A DNA stretch of 64,000 nucleotides, taken from Hyphomicrobiaceae bacterium (GTDB taxonomy: Bacteria; Pseudomonadota; Alphaproteobacteria; Rhizobiales; Devosiaceae). Both the position numbers and the translations under genes were made by a program. The stretch lies in the NCBI GenBank assembly GCA_020638095.1, contig JACKJF010000003.1, positions 248,001 through 312,000 on the forward strand, in the 5' to 3' direction. A model generated the notes under the pieces. The model was not told where the DNA came from. It saw only the letters and a list, made by a program, of their open reading frames with translations, and did no database searches. This document shows, piece by piece, positions 25,125 through 33,625 of the stretch. Each line of letters opens with the position of its first letter. Positions within the stretch are counted from its first letter, which is position 1.

Positions 25125-25397
25125 ATGATGGGTCAGAACGCGACGGAGACGAAATCCAACCTGCCGGTGATCGTTTCGGGTTCGGCAAGCCGCAACGAAG
25201 ACCGGACGGCAAGTCTTTACCGCTACGCGCTTCCGTCGGATTTCGCGTCGCACCTGGTCGCCGCAAAACTCCGGATGATGCCCCAGCGCAAGTTGCGCCG
25301 GGCACCCGTCGGCGTTGCAACCCTCGCCTACGAAGACGCCAACCGCCGCAAGGTCCGGCGCATGCCGGCCGGCTACGGTCTCACGCTCAGTGCATGA
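25125..25397 (+). CDS. Small basic hypothetical protein behind a sigma-54 element
   Basis: I do not recognise this 90-residue protein. It is strongly basic (two Arg/Lys-rich stretches, MMPQRKLRRAP and DANRRKVRRMPAGYG) without membrane helices, cysteines or a signal peptide. CCGGAGACG nine bases before the ATG ATG pair supports this start over an earlier in-frame ATG. A -24/-12 promoter sits about 100 bases upstream, which suggests control by RpoN. Its stop is directly followed by the stop of the convergent membrane protein gene. The basic patches could bind nucleic acid or acidic protein surfaces; no evidence decides. Confidence 0.65.
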   Translation: MMGQNATETKSNLPVIVSGSASRNEDRTASLYRYALPSDFASHLVAAKLRMMPQRKLRRAPVGVATLAYEDANRRKVRRMPAGYGLTLSA

Positions 25398-25799
25398 TCA
25401 ATCATCAAATCGCGGCAGATGCACCGCGCCGGGGCGGGCGGGAGTCAAGAGCTTGGTGATCGTGTCGACGCCCGACATGACGAGGCAGGAAAAGAAGACG
25501 CCCGTCGCCGCCGCCGGCACCAGCGCGAATTCGAAGACGTAGATCCCGAAAACCACGATCGAGGCGCCAAGGTTCAGCGCCTTGTGCACGATGTGGCGTG
25601 AGCGGATCACGTCGACCAGCAGCAAGGCCAGCGCCACGACGACCAGGAGATCGGCCACGCTCATCGACCAGACCGCGCCCGAGGGCATGGAAAAGCTCGC
25701 GACCGGCTGTGCCCAGCCGAGCGCCCGCCCGCCAACCAGATCGAACGCGACGAGGTTGTAGATGATGAGCGGCAGGACCAGAAGCGGCGGAATGAACAT
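25398..25799 (-). CDS. Four-helix membrane protein of unknown function
   Basis: This 133-residue protein has four hydrophobic helices (about 4-20, 44-62, 75-95 and 97-115) and a short acidic-basic tail. It resembles small integral membrane proteins annotated as DUF6163 or hypothetical in Rhizobiales; I could not confirm the family by eye. It follows fumC by 29 bases on the same strand and is probably in its transcript. A good AGGCAGAG precedes its ATG. Confidence 0.72.
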   Translation of the reverse strand: MFIPPLLVLPLIIYNLVAFDLVGGRALGWAQPVASFSMPSGAVWSMSVADLLVVVALALLLVDVIRSRHIVHKALNLGASIVVFGIYVFEFALVPAAATGVFFSCLVMSGVDTITKLLTPARPGAVHLPRFDD

Positions 25800-25828
25800 T
25801 TCTCTGCCTCCCTGCCGTCCCCGGCCAG

Positions 25829-27223
25829 TCAGATGTCGAGCGGACCGACCATCTTTTCCGGTTTGACCGCCTTGTCGAATTCATCCTCGCTCAAAAGCCC
25901 GAGCGCAACCGCCGCCTGCTTGAGGGTCAGCCCGTTCTTGTGCGCGTGTTTGGCGATCTTGGCGGCATTGTCATAGCCGATTACCGGATTGAGCGCCGTC
26001 ACCAGCATCAGCGAATTCCGCAGATGCTGGTCGATATTGGCCGCAATCGGCTCGATGCCTACCGCGCAGTGTTCGTCAAAGCTCTTGGATGCATCGGCCA
26101 GAAGCCTGATCGACTGCAACAGGTTGTAGGCGATGACCGGCTTGAAGACATTGAGCTCGAAATTGCCCATCGCACCGGCAAAACCAATCGTCGCATCATT
26201 GCCCATCACCTGGGCGCAAACCATGGTCATGGCCTCGGACTGCGTCGGGTTGACCTTGCCCGGCATGATCGACGAGCCCGGCTCGTTTTCCGGAATCTGC
26301 AATTCGCCGATGCCGCTGCGTGGCCCCGAAGCGAGCCACCGCACGTCATTGGCAATCTTCATCAGGGCCGCCGCCAGCTGCTTGAGCGCGCCCGACGTGC
26401 CGACCATCGCGTCATGGGCGGCAAGAACCGCGAACTTGTTAGGGCCGGTGACGAATTGATGGCCGCTGAGTTCCGAAATCTTCGCCGCGACCTTGACCGC
26501 ATAGTCCGGATGCGTGTTGAGCCCGGTGCCGACCGCCGTGCCGCCGAGTGCGAGCTCGCGTAGCTGCGGCAGCGTCGCTTTGACTGCGTCGAGACCCCGG
26601 TCGATCTGGGCGACCCAGCCCGAAATTTCCTGCCCGAGCGTCAGCGGCGTCGCGTCCTGCAGGTGCGTCCGCCCGATCTTGACCACGCGCATATAGTCCT
26701 TCGATTTCCGCTCGAGCGTGTCGCGCAGCAACTTCACCCGCGGAAAGAGGTAGGACTCGATCTGGATCACCGTCGCGATATGCATCGCGGTCGGATAGGT
26801 GTCGTTCGAACTCTGCGACTTGTTGACGTGATCGTTGGGATGCACCGGCACCTTGCTGCCCATGACACCGCCCGCCATTTCGATGGCGCGGTTCGAGATC
26901 ACCTCGTTGACGTTCATGTTCGACTGTGTGCCCGACCCCGTCTGCCAGACGACCAGCGGGAAATGATCAGCGAGTTTACCCGCAATCACCTCGTCGGCGG
27001 CCCTCGCTATGAGCCCGGTCAACTCGTCGTCGAGCAAGCCGAGTTCGTTATTGGTCAGCGCTGCCGCCTTCTTGAGAATGCCGAAGGCATGAATGATCTC
27101 TGCCGGCATCCTCTCGCCGCCGATTTCGAAATTCATCAGCGAGCGTGCCGTCTGCGCCCCGTAATACTTGTCGCCCGGCACCTCGATCGTGCCCATCGAA
27201 TCGCTTTCGGTGCGTGTGCTCAT
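25829..27223 (-). CDS. fumC: Class II fumarate hydratase
   Basis: This 464-residue iron-independent fumarase interconverts fumarate and L-malate in the TCA cycle. The superfamily signature [13 protein letters not shown] with the catalytic serine, the [13 protein letters not shown] and [14 protein letters not shown] motifs and the C-terminal KAVKPEKM segment are all present, at normal length. The start [11 protein letters not shown] fits the family. It leads a short unit with the four-helix membrane protein. The rpmF terminator lies 67 bases upstream of its start. Confidence 0.96.
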   Translation of the reverse strand: MSTRTESDSMGTIEVPGDKYYGAQTARSLMNFEIGGERMPAEIIHAFGILKKAAALTNNELGLLDDELTGLIARAADEVIAGKLADHFPLVVWQTGSGTQSNMNVNEVISNRAIEMAGGVMGSKVPVHPNDHVNKSQSSNDTYPTAMHIATVIQIESYLFPRVKLLRDTLERKSKDYMRVVKIGRTHLQDATPLTLGQEISGWVAQIDRGLDAVKATLPQLRELALGGTAVGTGLNTHPDYAVKVAAKISELSGHQFVTGPNKFAVLAAHDAMVGTSGALKQLAAALMKIANDVRWLASGPRSGIGELQIPENEPGSSIMPGKVNPTQSEAMTMVCAQVMGNDATIGFAGAMGNFELNVFKPVIAYNLLQSIRLLADASKSFDEHCAVGIEPIAANIDQHLRNSLMLVTALNPVIGYDNAAKIAKHAHKNGLTLKQAAVALGLLSEDEFDKAVKPEKMVGPLDI

Positions 27224-27289
27224 TCCGCTCTCCCCGTGGGTCCAGGCGCCCCCGCTATCGGGCTTCTATTCCTGATTCTCGCACAAAGC

Positions 27290-27320
27290 AAAACGGCCGC
27301 CTCCAGAGGAAACGGCCGTT
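27290..27320 (-). terminator. Rho-independent terminator after rpmF
   Basis: On the minus strand AACGGCCG and CGGCCGTT form an 8-base-pair stem with a 14-base loop that can pair further (TTTCC with GGAGG), followed by TTTTGCTTTG. It lies 30 bases after the L32 stop and before the fumC start, so it should separate the two. Confidence 0.7.
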
Positions 27321-27349
27321 CCGAATTCTTTGCGCGACGTCTGAAAGCC

Positions 27350-27529
27350 TCAGGCCTTCGGCTCGAGGATCTGGCGGCCGCGATACATGCCCGACTTCAG
27401 ATCGATATGATGCGGACGGCGGAGTTCGCCGCTATCCTTGTCTTCGACGTATGCCTTGGCCTTGAGCGCATCGGCCGAACGGCGCATGCCGCGCTTGGAC
27501 GGCGTGGTTTTCCGCTTGGGGACTGCCAT
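27350..27529 (-). CDS. rpmF: 50S ribosomal protein L32
   Basis: This 59-residue protein starts [20 protein letters not shown] and ends [10 protein letters not shown], the alphaproteobacterial form of L32, which lacks the zinc cysteines of some other bacteria. GGAG seven bases before the ATG supports the start. It is basic, as expected for a large-subunit protein. rpmF next to mtgA is a familiar Rhizobiales pairing. A strong hairpin follows its stop. A TATATA hexamer about 90 bases upstream of the start is a possible -10. Confidence 0.95.
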   Translation of the reverse strand: MAVPKRKTTPSKRGMRRSADALKAKAYVEDKDSGELRRPHHIDLKSGMYRGRQILEPKA

Positions 27530-27690
27530 GTTTCAACTCCATTCAAACCGCGCACTCCTTCGGCTCTGTGCCAAAGGGCGGCGCGAAAACTTAAGCCCTG
27601 TCAGGATTGGCGGGCTATATACGCAAAGAAGTCCCGCTTGGCTAGACCCCTGACGGGAGAAAAGCATCCCCGCGTTCAACCTGCTGGCGA

Positions 27691-27716
27691 CCTCATCCTG
27701 AGCCCGTCGAAGGATG
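27691..27716. repeat. Dispersed repeat arm, related to the argH-lysA repeat
   Basis: CCTCATCCTGAGCCCGTCGA followed by AGGATG matches the arm seen inverted at 10280-10306 (TTCGACAAGCTCAGGGTGAG). Its ends CATCC and GGATG can form a small stem. It lies in the 203-base gap between the rpmF start and the end of mtgA, where the rest of the sequence holds only the likely rpmF promoter. Confidence 0.5.
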
Positions 27717-27732
27717 GCGCGCATGCCTCGCC

Positions 27733-28455
27733 TCACAAATCCGGTGACCGCCCGTCGAAGAGACACGAGGTGCGATCTGCATATTGCTGCGCCCGCGCCC
27801 GGACGATCGAGGCGACACGCCGCAACCCCGCCGTCGGATGGGCCGGATCGCGCACAAGCGGATTGGGCAACGTGACCGCCATCAGGCTCGCCCGTTCCCA
27901 GCTGAGCGCACTCGCATCGACCCCGAAGGCGCGCTGCACCCCCGCCTCGATGCCGAACTCGCCGTCTGGACCCCATTCGGCAATGTTGAGATAGATTTCC
28001 ATGATCCGCCGCTTGGGCAGCACCAGATCGATGTAAAAAGCGAGCGGCACTTCGAGCACCTTGCGGATCACCGACCGCCCCTGCCAGAGAAAAAGATTGC
28101 GCGCGACCTGCATGGTGATCGTCGAAGCCCCGCGCGCATCGCCGCCTGCCAAAAAGGTCTTGATCTCGTCGCGCAGCGCCCCGAGATCGACCCCCTGATG
28201 ACGGCAGAACTGGCCGTCCTCGCTCATCGTCACCGAGACTTTCAGCCGGTCGGAAATCTGATCGATGGCCCGCCACTCGCGCGCGACAGGCCGGCCCGTG
28301 AGGTAACGCCCGAGCATCGGGGTCGAGACCGGATCGACCACAAGATAGAGCGGCACCAGCAGAACCGGCAGGGCGATCAGTATCAACAGGACAAGCGCAA
28401 CGTACTTGACGACGCGCCAGAACCCGTTGCTTTTCGTGTTCTTCTTTTCGGCCAA
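27733..28455 (-). CDS. mtgA: Monofunctional peptidoglycan transglycosylase
   Basis: This inner-membrane glycosyltransferase of about 240 residues polymerises lipid II into glycan strands. It has one N-terminal helix (about 16-38) and the GT51 motifs EDGQFCRHQGVD (catalytic E79), GASTITMQVARNLFLW, KVLEVPLAFYIDLVLPKRRIMEIYLNIAEWG and the late GIEAGVQRAFG. There is no ATG near the N-terminus; the best start is a TTG giving (M)AEKKNTKSNG about 15 residues before the helix, with GAG seven bases upstream. The frame runs open far upstream across the divergent ispA gene, but that is antisense and not part of this protein. Confidence 0.9.
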   Translation of the reverse strand: MAEKKNTKSNGFWRVVKYVALVLLILIALPVLLVPLYLVVDPVSTPMLGRYLTGRPVAREWRAIDQISDRLKVSVTMSEDGQFCRHQGVDLGALRDEIKTFLAGGDARGASTITMQVARNLFLWQGRSVIRKVLEVPLAFYIDLVLPKRRIMEIYLNIAEWGPDGEFGIEAGVQRAFGVDASALSWERASLMAVTLPNPLVRDPAHPTAGLRRVASIVRARAQQYADRTSCLFDGRSPDL

Positions 28456-28542
28456 GTCGGTCTCGAATTCTTCTGGTGCGGATGCCGCGTCGCGATGCCC
28501 GCGCTTCTTGCCCAAAATGCGGCCGGAGGCTAGAGCTTTGCC

Positions 28543-29454
28543 ATGTCCGAGCCTGAAGACTTCGCCGCCCGCCTCGACCGTTTCGCAACCCGCTTCGCGA
28601 CCGCGCTCGACGCGCAGCTCACGGCCGAAGCGCTGGTCGGACCTGGCACCCCGCCCGAACGGCTGGTCGCAGCCATGCGCCACGGCGCCCTCAATGGCGG
28701 CAAGCGCCTCAGGCCCTTTCTCACCGTGGAAGCCGCAGGCCTGTTCGGCGTCACTGAGACCGAGGCCATGCCGGCCGCCCTGGCGGTTGAATTCATCCAC
28801 TGCTATTCGCTGATTCACGACGATCTGCCGGCCATGGATGACGATGATCTGCGGCGCGGGCAGCCGACCGTGCACAGGGCTTATGACGAAGCCACCGCCA
28901 TTCTCGCCGGCGATGCGCTTCTGACCCATGCCTTCGGTCTTCTCGCCAAAAAAGCCTGCCACAGCGATCCCGCCATCCGCGCGGCCCTCGTCGCCGAACT
29001 TGTCGCGGGGTCGGGAGGGGGCGGCATGGCCGGCGGCCAGATGCGCGATCTTGAAGGCGAAAAGGGCGGGTTCACGACGAACGATATCGCCGAGATGCAG
29101 CAGATGAAGACCGGCGCACTCATCCGTTCCGCCGTGCGCCTGGGTGCGCTTCTCGGTGGCGCCAGCCTCGACCAGCTCAAGGCCCTGACCACCTTCGGCG
29201 AGGAGGCCGGCCACGCTTTTCAGCTCGCCGACGACATTCTCGACCTGACCGCCTCGAGCGAAGCCATGGGCAAGGCGACCGGCAAGGATCACCAGCGCCA
29301 GAAGCCGACCCTCGTCTCCCGCATCGGGCTCGACGCCGCCCGCCGCCATCTCGGCGACACCGTCCACCACGCGCTTTCCGCCCTGATGATGTTTGGACCG
29401 GAGGCCGATACGCTCCGCCAGACCGCCCGCTATTTCGCGGAGCGTGAAAACTAG
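28543..29454 (+). CDS. ispA: Polyprenyl (farnesyl/geranylgeranyl) diphosphate synthase
   Basis: This 303-residue enzyme condenses isopentenyl diphosphate with allylic diphosphates. The first aspartate-rich motif is DDLPAMDDDDLRRG (from residue 93) and the second is FQLADDILD. The bulky residues before the first motif (CYSLIH) fit a short-chain farnesyl synthase, but exact chain length cannot be read. GGAGG 15 bases before the ATG. It is divergent from mtgA, which uses undecaprenyl-linked substrate, and leads into the patatin gene nine bases downstream. Confidence 0.92.
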   Translation: MSEPEDFAARLDRFATRFATALDAQLTAEALVGPGTPPERLVAAMRHGALNGGKRLRPFLTVEAAGLFGVTETEAMPAALAVEFIHCYSLIHDDLPAMDDDDLRRGQPTVHRAYDEATAILAGDALLTHAFGLLAKKACHSDPAIRAALVAELVAGSGGGGMAGGQMRDLEGEKGGFTTNDIAEMQQMKTGALIRSAVRLGALLGGASLDQLKALTTFGEEAGHAFQLADDILDLTASSEAMGKATGKDHQRQKPTLVSRIGLDAARRHLGDTVHHALSALMMFGPEADTLRQTARYFAEREN

Positions 29455-29463
29455 GAGGCCGCC

Positions 29464-30402
29464 ATGCGCAAACCGAAAATAGGTCTGGCTCTTGGTGGCG
29501 GCGCGGCGCGTGGCTGGGCCCATATCGGCGTCATCGAAACCCTGCGCGAGGCCGGCATCGTTCCCGACATCATTTGCGGCACCTCGATCGGCTCTCTCAT
29601 CGGCGGTGTACATGCCGCCGGCCGTCTCGATGAACTCAAGGCCTGGGCCCTCAGGGCCGACTGGCTGAGGGTCATGTCGATGGTCGACGTGTCAGTTCTG
29701 GGTGGCGGCCTGGTCGAAGGTGGGCGCGTGGTCAAATGGCTGACCGAGTTCGGCCTGACCGACGCGATCGAACACCTTGAAATCCCCTTCGCCGCCGTCG
29801 CCACCGACCTGACGACCGGCGGCGAGGTCTGGCTTGAAACAGGCCCGCTCGCCCCCGCCATCCGCGCCTCGATCGCCCTGCCCGGCATTTTCAGCCCAAT
29901 CCGTCACGATGACCGCTGGCTGGTCGATGGCGGGCTTGTCAATCCGGTCCCCGTCTCGCTCTGCCGCTCCATGGGCGCCGATTTCATCATTGCCGTTCCG
30001 CTCAACGACAACGTGCTCGGCCGCCCCCTGACCCCCGTCATCGGCAAGGAACCCGCGCCGGCACCCGAAAAATCGGCTCAGTCCGGCAACTTCCTCGATC
30101 TCATCCGCGAGATCCCGAATTCGGTCACGGCCCAGTTCGCCAATATCGGACTTTTTCTCGCGAGCAATGCCGCGCCCGGCTACTTCGACGTGCTCGCCAA
30201 TTCAATCAACATCATGCAGGACCACATCACCCGCACAAGGCTTGCCACCGATGCGCCCGACATCACCATCACGCCCAAGATCGGCGAGATCGGCCTGCTC
30301 GATTTCCACCGCGGTGAGGAAGTTATCGAGCTCGGCCGCCGTGCCGCCGAGAAATGCCTTCCCCAATGCATGAAACGCCTCGGGGAGGCGTTGGGGAAGT
30401 AG
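29464..30402 (+). CDS. Patatin-like phospholipase (RssA type)
   Basis: This 312-residue lipid hydrolase has the oxyanion motif LGGGAARGWAH (residues 10-20), the nucleophile GTSIG with S41 and the catalytic aspartate in WLVDGGLVNP. No signal peptide is seen. The small size and short C-terminal region match the RssA/YchK group. It follows ispA closely and is probably in the same transcript. Its last codons are unusual: they encode a perfect hairpin (see the terminator entry). Confidence 0.9.
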   Translation: MRKPKIGLALGGGAARGWAHIGVIETLREAGIVPDIICGTSIGSLIGGVHAAGRLDELKAWALRADWLRVMSMVDVSVLGGGLVEGGRVVKWLTEFGLTDAIEHLEIPFAAVATDLTTGGEVWLETGPLAPAIRASIALPGIFSPIRHDDRWLVDGGLVNPVPVSLCRSMGADFIIAVPLNDNVLGRPLTPVIGKEPAPAPEKSAQSGNFLDLIREIPNSVTAQFANIGLFLASNAAPGYFDVLANSINIMQDHITRTRLATDAPDITITPKIGEIGLLDFHRGEEVIELGRRAAEKCLPQCMKRLGEALGK

Positions 30403-30431
30403 AAGTCGCCCTCGGGGGCGGTTCAGTTTTT
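30358..30431 (+). terminator. Compound hairpin at and after the patatin stop
   Basis: The end of the coding region forms two stacked stems: CTTCCCCAA (30358-30366) with TTGGGGAAG (30391-30399), and ACGCCTC with GAGGCGT inside it. The TAG stop follows at once. A second small stem, CGCCC with GGGCG (30407-30420), is followed by GTTCAGTTTTT. Together they make a likely terminator for ispA-patatin. The inverse side lies in the tail of the convergent TfoX-like gene. Confidence 0.5.
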
Positions 30432-30785
30432 CTTCGTCGGCTTTGGCTTCAGGGCCACCGCATGAACATGACATTTGCGGAACCACGCCCGAAGCGTCTC
30501 GATATCCTCGTAAAGGACTTCGGGCACGGCCGCGTAGTCTTTCTGAAAGAACCCCGGATAGCCCTCGTGATACCCAGCGTTGTATGTCTCCAGAAATTCC
30601 GCCAGGTCAGTTTTGTTCAGCCGGATGCCGATCCGGTCGAGCTTGGACATCTGGGCATACATGTTGCCGTTCACCGAGAGATAAGGGTTCTGGTCGCCCT
30701 TCAGTACCACCCCCTCCACGCCTTCGATCATCTTTTCGAAGACGGCGAGGACCCTGGGGTCGGGCATGTGCTTGGGCTGGGGCAT
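30423..30785 (-). CDS. TfoX/Sxy N-terminal domain-like small protein
   Basis: This 120-residue protein reads NGNMYAQMSKLDRIGIRLNK, then PGFFQKDYAAVPEVLYEDIETLRAWFRK and a basic tail. The order GNM-strand, RL-acidic helix, then Y-x-VP before a helix resembles the TfoX/Sxy N-terminal fold, which appears in many small proteins of unknown role. It has no C-terminal TfoX domain. A related gene follows pyc at 40 kb. It is on the strand of ispG, 92 bases downstream of the ispG stop. Confidence 0.65.
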   Translation of the reverse strand: MPQPKHMPDPRVLAVFEKMIEGVEGVVLKGDQNPYLSVNGNMYAQMSKLDRIGIRLNKTDLAEFLETYNAGYHEGYPGFFQKDYAAVPEVLYEDIETLRAWFRKCHVHAVALKPKPTKKN

Positions 30786-30877
30786 CAGGCAAGCCTAGCT
30801 AAACTGCCTGAGCATTTTCAACACATATGACCTCGGCCGCTTCCTGCCCTCAGCCACAGGCTTCGGGCGTTCGAGCC

Positions 30878-32167
30878 CTATCCTTGATCCACTGGATCAA
30901 GGATTTGATGCTCCGCATCAACCTGGCGCTCACTCAGCCCCGCCCCGAACCGTCTCTCGATATAGTTTGCGACCATCTGCTTGAACTGCTCGGCAACGTC
31001 GGCGCCGCGGAGGGTTGCCGCCTTCTTGCCGTCGATGAAAACCGGGGCCGCCGGCGCCTCGCCCGTGCCTGGAAGGGAAATACCGATATCGGCGTGTTTC
31101 GACTCGCCCGGCCCGTTGACGATGCAACCCATCACCGCAACCGAGAGGTTTTCGACGCCGGGATATTTCTCGCGCCATTCGGGCATCGAGGTCGACAGAT
31201 GGTCCTGAATGTCCTTGGCAAGGCTCTGGAACGTGGTCGAGGTCGTCCGCCCGCAACCCGGACAGGCGGCCACCACCGGCACGAACTGCCGGAAGCCCAT
31301 CGTCTGCAGCAGCTCCTGCGCCACCTTGACCTCGAGCGTCCGGTCGCCGTCGGGCTCGGGCGTCAGGGAGATGCGGATCGTGTCGCCGATTCCCTGCTGC
31401 AACAGAATTCCCATCGCCGCCGACGAGGCGACGATGCCCTTCGAACCCATCCCCGCCTCGGTCAGCCCGAGATGAAGGGCATAGTCGCAGCGCTGGCCGA
31501 GTTCCCTATAGACCGCGATAAGGTTCTGCACGTCCGAGACTTTGGTCGAGAGGATGATCCGGTCGCGCCCGAGCCCGATCTCCTCGGCCCGCGCCGCCGA
31601 CAAAAGCGCCGACCGGATGATCGCCTCGCGCATCACGTGCGCCGCCGACCAGGGGTCCGGCCGCTCATTGTTCTCGTCCATCAGCCGGGTCAGAAGCTCC
31701 TGGTCGAGCGAACCCCAGTTGACCCCGATCCGCACCGGCTTGTCATGCTTGAGGGCAAGTTCGATGAGGGTCGTGAACTGTGTGTCGCGCTTGTCGCGGA
31801 ACCCCACATTGCCGGGATTGATCCGGTACTTGGCGAGCGCTTCGGCGCAGGCGGGATGATCGGTCAGAAGTTTGTGGCCGATATAGTGGAAGTCCCCGAC
31901 AATGGGCACGTCCGTGCCGAATTTCAGCAGCCGCTCGCGGATATGCGGAACCGCCGCCGCCGCCTCGTCGCGGTCGACCGTGATCCGGACGATTTCCGAC
32001 CCGGCCCGGTGAAGCGCGAGAATCTGACGGACCGTCGCCTCCACATCGGCCGTGTCCGTGTTGGTCATTGACTGTACGACGACCGGCGCATCGCCGCCCA
32101 CCATCACCCCGCCGACATCGACGCCCACCGATTTTCTGCGTTCAGAAGGTCCTGCCATCGCACCCAT
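30878..32167 (-). CDS. ispG: 4-hydroxy-3-methylbut-2-enyl diphosphate synthase
   Basis: This 429-residue iron-sulfur enzyme of the MEP isoprenoid pathway converts ME-cPP to HMBPP. The cluster ligands are in ACPGCGR and in [10 protein letters not shown], and the barrel has RVGINWGSL-like [14 protein letters not shown]. The N-terminal [22 protein letters not shown] is typical. ATG codons three apart are both possible starts. It works upstream of the ispA synthase 2.3 kb away but is not co-transcribed with it. The last eleven codons plus stop form a perfect hairpin. Confidence 0.95.
   Translation of the reverse strand: MGAMAGPSERRKSVGVDVGGVMVGGDAPVVVQSMTNTDTADVEATVRQILALHRAGSEIVRITVDRDEAAAAVPHIRERLLKFGTDVPIVGDFHYIGHKLLTDHPACAEALAKYRINPGNVGFRDKRDTQFTTLIELALKHDKPVRIGVNWGSLDQELLTRLMDENNERPDPWSAAHVMREAIIRSALLSAARAEEIGLGRDRIILSTKVSDVQNLIAVYRELGQRCDYALHLGLTEAGMGSKGIVASSAAMGILLQQGIGDTIRISLTPEPDGDRTLEVKVAQELLQTMGFRQFVPVVAACPGCGRTTSTTFQSLAKDIQDHLSTSMPEWREKYPGVENLSVAVMGCIVNGPGESKHADIGISLPGTGEAPAAPVFIDGKKAATLRGADVAEQFKQMVANYIERRFGAGLSERQVDAEHQILDPVDQG
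30880..30904 (-). other. Perfect 11-bp hairpin formed by the last codons of ispG
   Basis: ATCCTTGATCC and GGATCAAGGAT are exact inverted copies separated by three bases and end at the ispG stop codon. There is no T-run on either strand, so it is not a standard terminator. It may protect the 3' end of the ispG transcript or mark a processing site. Confidence 0.55.
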
Positions 32168-32229
32168 CCGTTACCCGTTCTCCAATACGCGCGCCCCATC
32201 ATGACTGCAAGATGACGGCAAGATGGTGC

Positions 32230-32290
32230 TTGACTCGGTATCAATCGCACTGTATTCAACCAATCAGTTAATAACCATTTGGTTGAATAC
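32230..32290 (+). promoter_or_regulatory. ArsR operon promoter with perfect 12-bp inverted-repeat operator
   Basis: TTGACT (32230-32235), 17 bases, then TATTCA (32253-32258) form a plausible promoter. The arm GTATTCAACCAA (32252-32263) overlaps this -10 and is repeated exactly in inverted form, TTGGTTGAATAC (32279-32290), after a 15-base spacer. The second arm ends one base before the GTG start of the ArsR gene. A repressor dimer bound to each arm or bridging both would block initiation. That ArsR is the ligand is inferred from position. Confidence 0.75.
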
Positions 32291-32291
32291 C

Positions 32292-32627
32292 GTGGCCACC
32301 GATCATCTCTCGACCGTGCTCAATGCCCTTGCCGACCCGACCCGGCGGGGCATGCTGGCCCGTCTCGCCAATGGCGAAGCGACCGTTACCGAACTCGCCG
32401 AACCCTACGACATGTCGATGGCCGCCATATCCAAGCACCTCAAGGTTCTCGAAAGGGCCGGACTCATCGAACGCGGCCGCGAGGCGCAATACCGCCCGCG
32501 CAAGCTCAATCCCGAGCCGTTGAAGGAAGTCGACCAGTGGCTCGAGGACTATCGCAGGATGTGGGAAGCGCGTTTCGACCGTCTCGACCATTATCTCCGT
32601 CATCTTCAGGGGAAGTCCGATGGTTGA
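32292..32627 (+). CDS. ArsR-family transcriptional repressor (cysteine-free)
   Basis: This 111-residue protein is an ArsR winged helix: LNALADPTRRGMLARLANGEATVTELAEP, the recognition helix SMAAISKHLKVLERAGLIERGREAQYR and a C-terminal dimer helix (WLEDYRRMWEARFDRLDHYLRHLQ). It contains no cysteine, so it is not a thiol-based metal sensor of the ArsR/SmtB kind. This subfamily is usually encoded next to SRPBCC/AHSA1 proteins, as here. The start is GTG; a TTG three codons earlier lies inside the operator. The first SRPBCC gene overlaps its stop by eight bases. Confidence 0.88.
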   Translation: MATDHLSTVLNALADPTRRGMLARLANGEATVTELAEPYDMSMAAISKHLKVLERAGLIERGREAQYRPRKLNPEPLKEVDQWLEDYRRMWEARFDRLDHYLRHLQGKSDG

Positions 32628-33102
32628 GGTTGCGGCCCTCGCGCCCGAAGGCGGGCACGACATCTATCTTTCAAGGCTTTTCGATGCCGGTCGCGACACC
32701 GTGTGGGCCGCCCTGACCGACGCCAGCGCACTCGAACTCTGGTGGGCACCGGACGGCTGCACCATCAAGACCCGCGAGGCCGATATCCGCGTCGGCGGCA
32801 TCTGGGCCTATCGGCTCGACACCCCGAACGGCAAGAGCTTCGAGAATCGCCACAAATACGAGGAACTGACCCGCCCCGAACGCATCGTCTATTGGCAGGG
32901 CGAGCAGCGCGAAGACGACAATGCCGCAACCTCGACGCTGCTCCTCGACGAGCGCGGGGTGGCAACCCTTCTGACCCTTCGCGTCGAATTCTCGTCTCAC
33001 GCCTGGAGGGAAAAGCTCATCCCCATGGGAGCGCTTCGCTACCCGGCCCAAAGTCTCGAACACCTGTCAGACTATCTCGCGCGCGCCCGCACGGCGGCAT
33101 AG
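32620..33102 (+). CDS. SRPBCC/AHSA1-domain protein (first of four)
   Basis: This 160-residue protein has the AHSA1-type START-like fold. After the first strand HDIYLSRLFDAGRDTVWAAL come TDASALELWWAPDGC and READIRVGGIWAY, the fold's characteristic W-W-x-P and R-x-GG segments, and a last helix (YPAQSLEHLSDYLARARTA). Proteins of this fold hold hydrophobic ligands in a central cavity, but no catalytic residues are conserved. It overlaps the ArsR gene by eight bases. It differs from the next three copies in having CTIK instead of FTI after the WWxP motif. Confidence 0.85.
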   Translation: MVEVAALAPEGGHDIYLSRLFDAGRDTVWAALTDASALELWWAPDGCTIKTREADIRVGGIWAYRLDTPNGKSFENRHKYEELTRPERIVYWQGEQREDDNAATSTLLLDERGVATLLTLRVEFSSHAWREKLIPMGALRYPAQSLEHLSDYLARARTAA

Positions 33103-33133
33103 CGCATCCGCACTAGAAAGCTGGAGGTCCCTC

Positions 33134-33625
33134 ATGCAAAAGCAGTTTTCCAGAATCCCCGAAACCGAGCCGGTCATCGAGCTGACCCATATTTACGACG
33201 CGCCGCGCGCGCTGATGTGGGAGCTTTTCACCAAACCCGAACACCTCAAGCACTGGTGGGGCCCGGACGGGTTCACCATCGAGCACGAGAGCGCGGATTT
33301 CCGGGTTGGTGGCTATTGGAAATTCGTCATGGTCGGCCCCGACGGCACCCGCTGGGACAACTACCATCAATATACCGAGATCGATCCGATCGAACGCTTC
33401 GTGCACCTGCATGGCAGCAAGCGCGATGATCCGGACGCTTTCGTTGCGACCATCACGCTCGAAGACCGGGGCAGCCAGACCGCGGTGACCCTGACCCAGA
33501 CCTTCCCCAACCTTCAGGCGCGCGCCGATGTCATGGCCTTTGGTGCCCACGTGCTCGGCCTTCAGACGCTCGCCAAGGCAGAAACTTATCTCCAAAACAC
33601 CGAACTCGAAGGAATTCCCTCATGA
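33134..33625 (+). CDS. SRPBCC/AHSA1-domain protein (second of four)
   Basis: This 163-residue protein shows IYDAPRALMWELFTKPEHLKHWWGPDGFTIE, then SADFRVGGYWKFVM and the later strands TVTLTQTFPN, all typical of AHSA1-type START-like proteins. It has a GGAGG eight bases before its ATG, the only strong internal ribosome-binding site of the early operon. It shares the HWWGPDGFT core with the fourth copy. It overlaps the third copy by four bases (ATGA). Ligand unknown. Confidence 0.87.
   Translation: MQKQFSRIPETEPVIELTHIYDAPRALMWELFTKPEHLKHWWGPDGFTIEHESADFRVGGYWKFVMVGPDGTRWDNYHQYTEIDPIERFVHLHGSKRDDPDAFVATITLEDRGSQTAVTLTQTFPNLQARADVMAFGAHVLGLQTLAKAETYLQNTELEGIPS

Noticed and set aside
28456..29613. 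Extension of mtgA into a 626-residue protein
   Set aside because: The added N-terminus is the antisense of ispA. A TTG start near the membrane helix gives the normal 240-residue enzyme.
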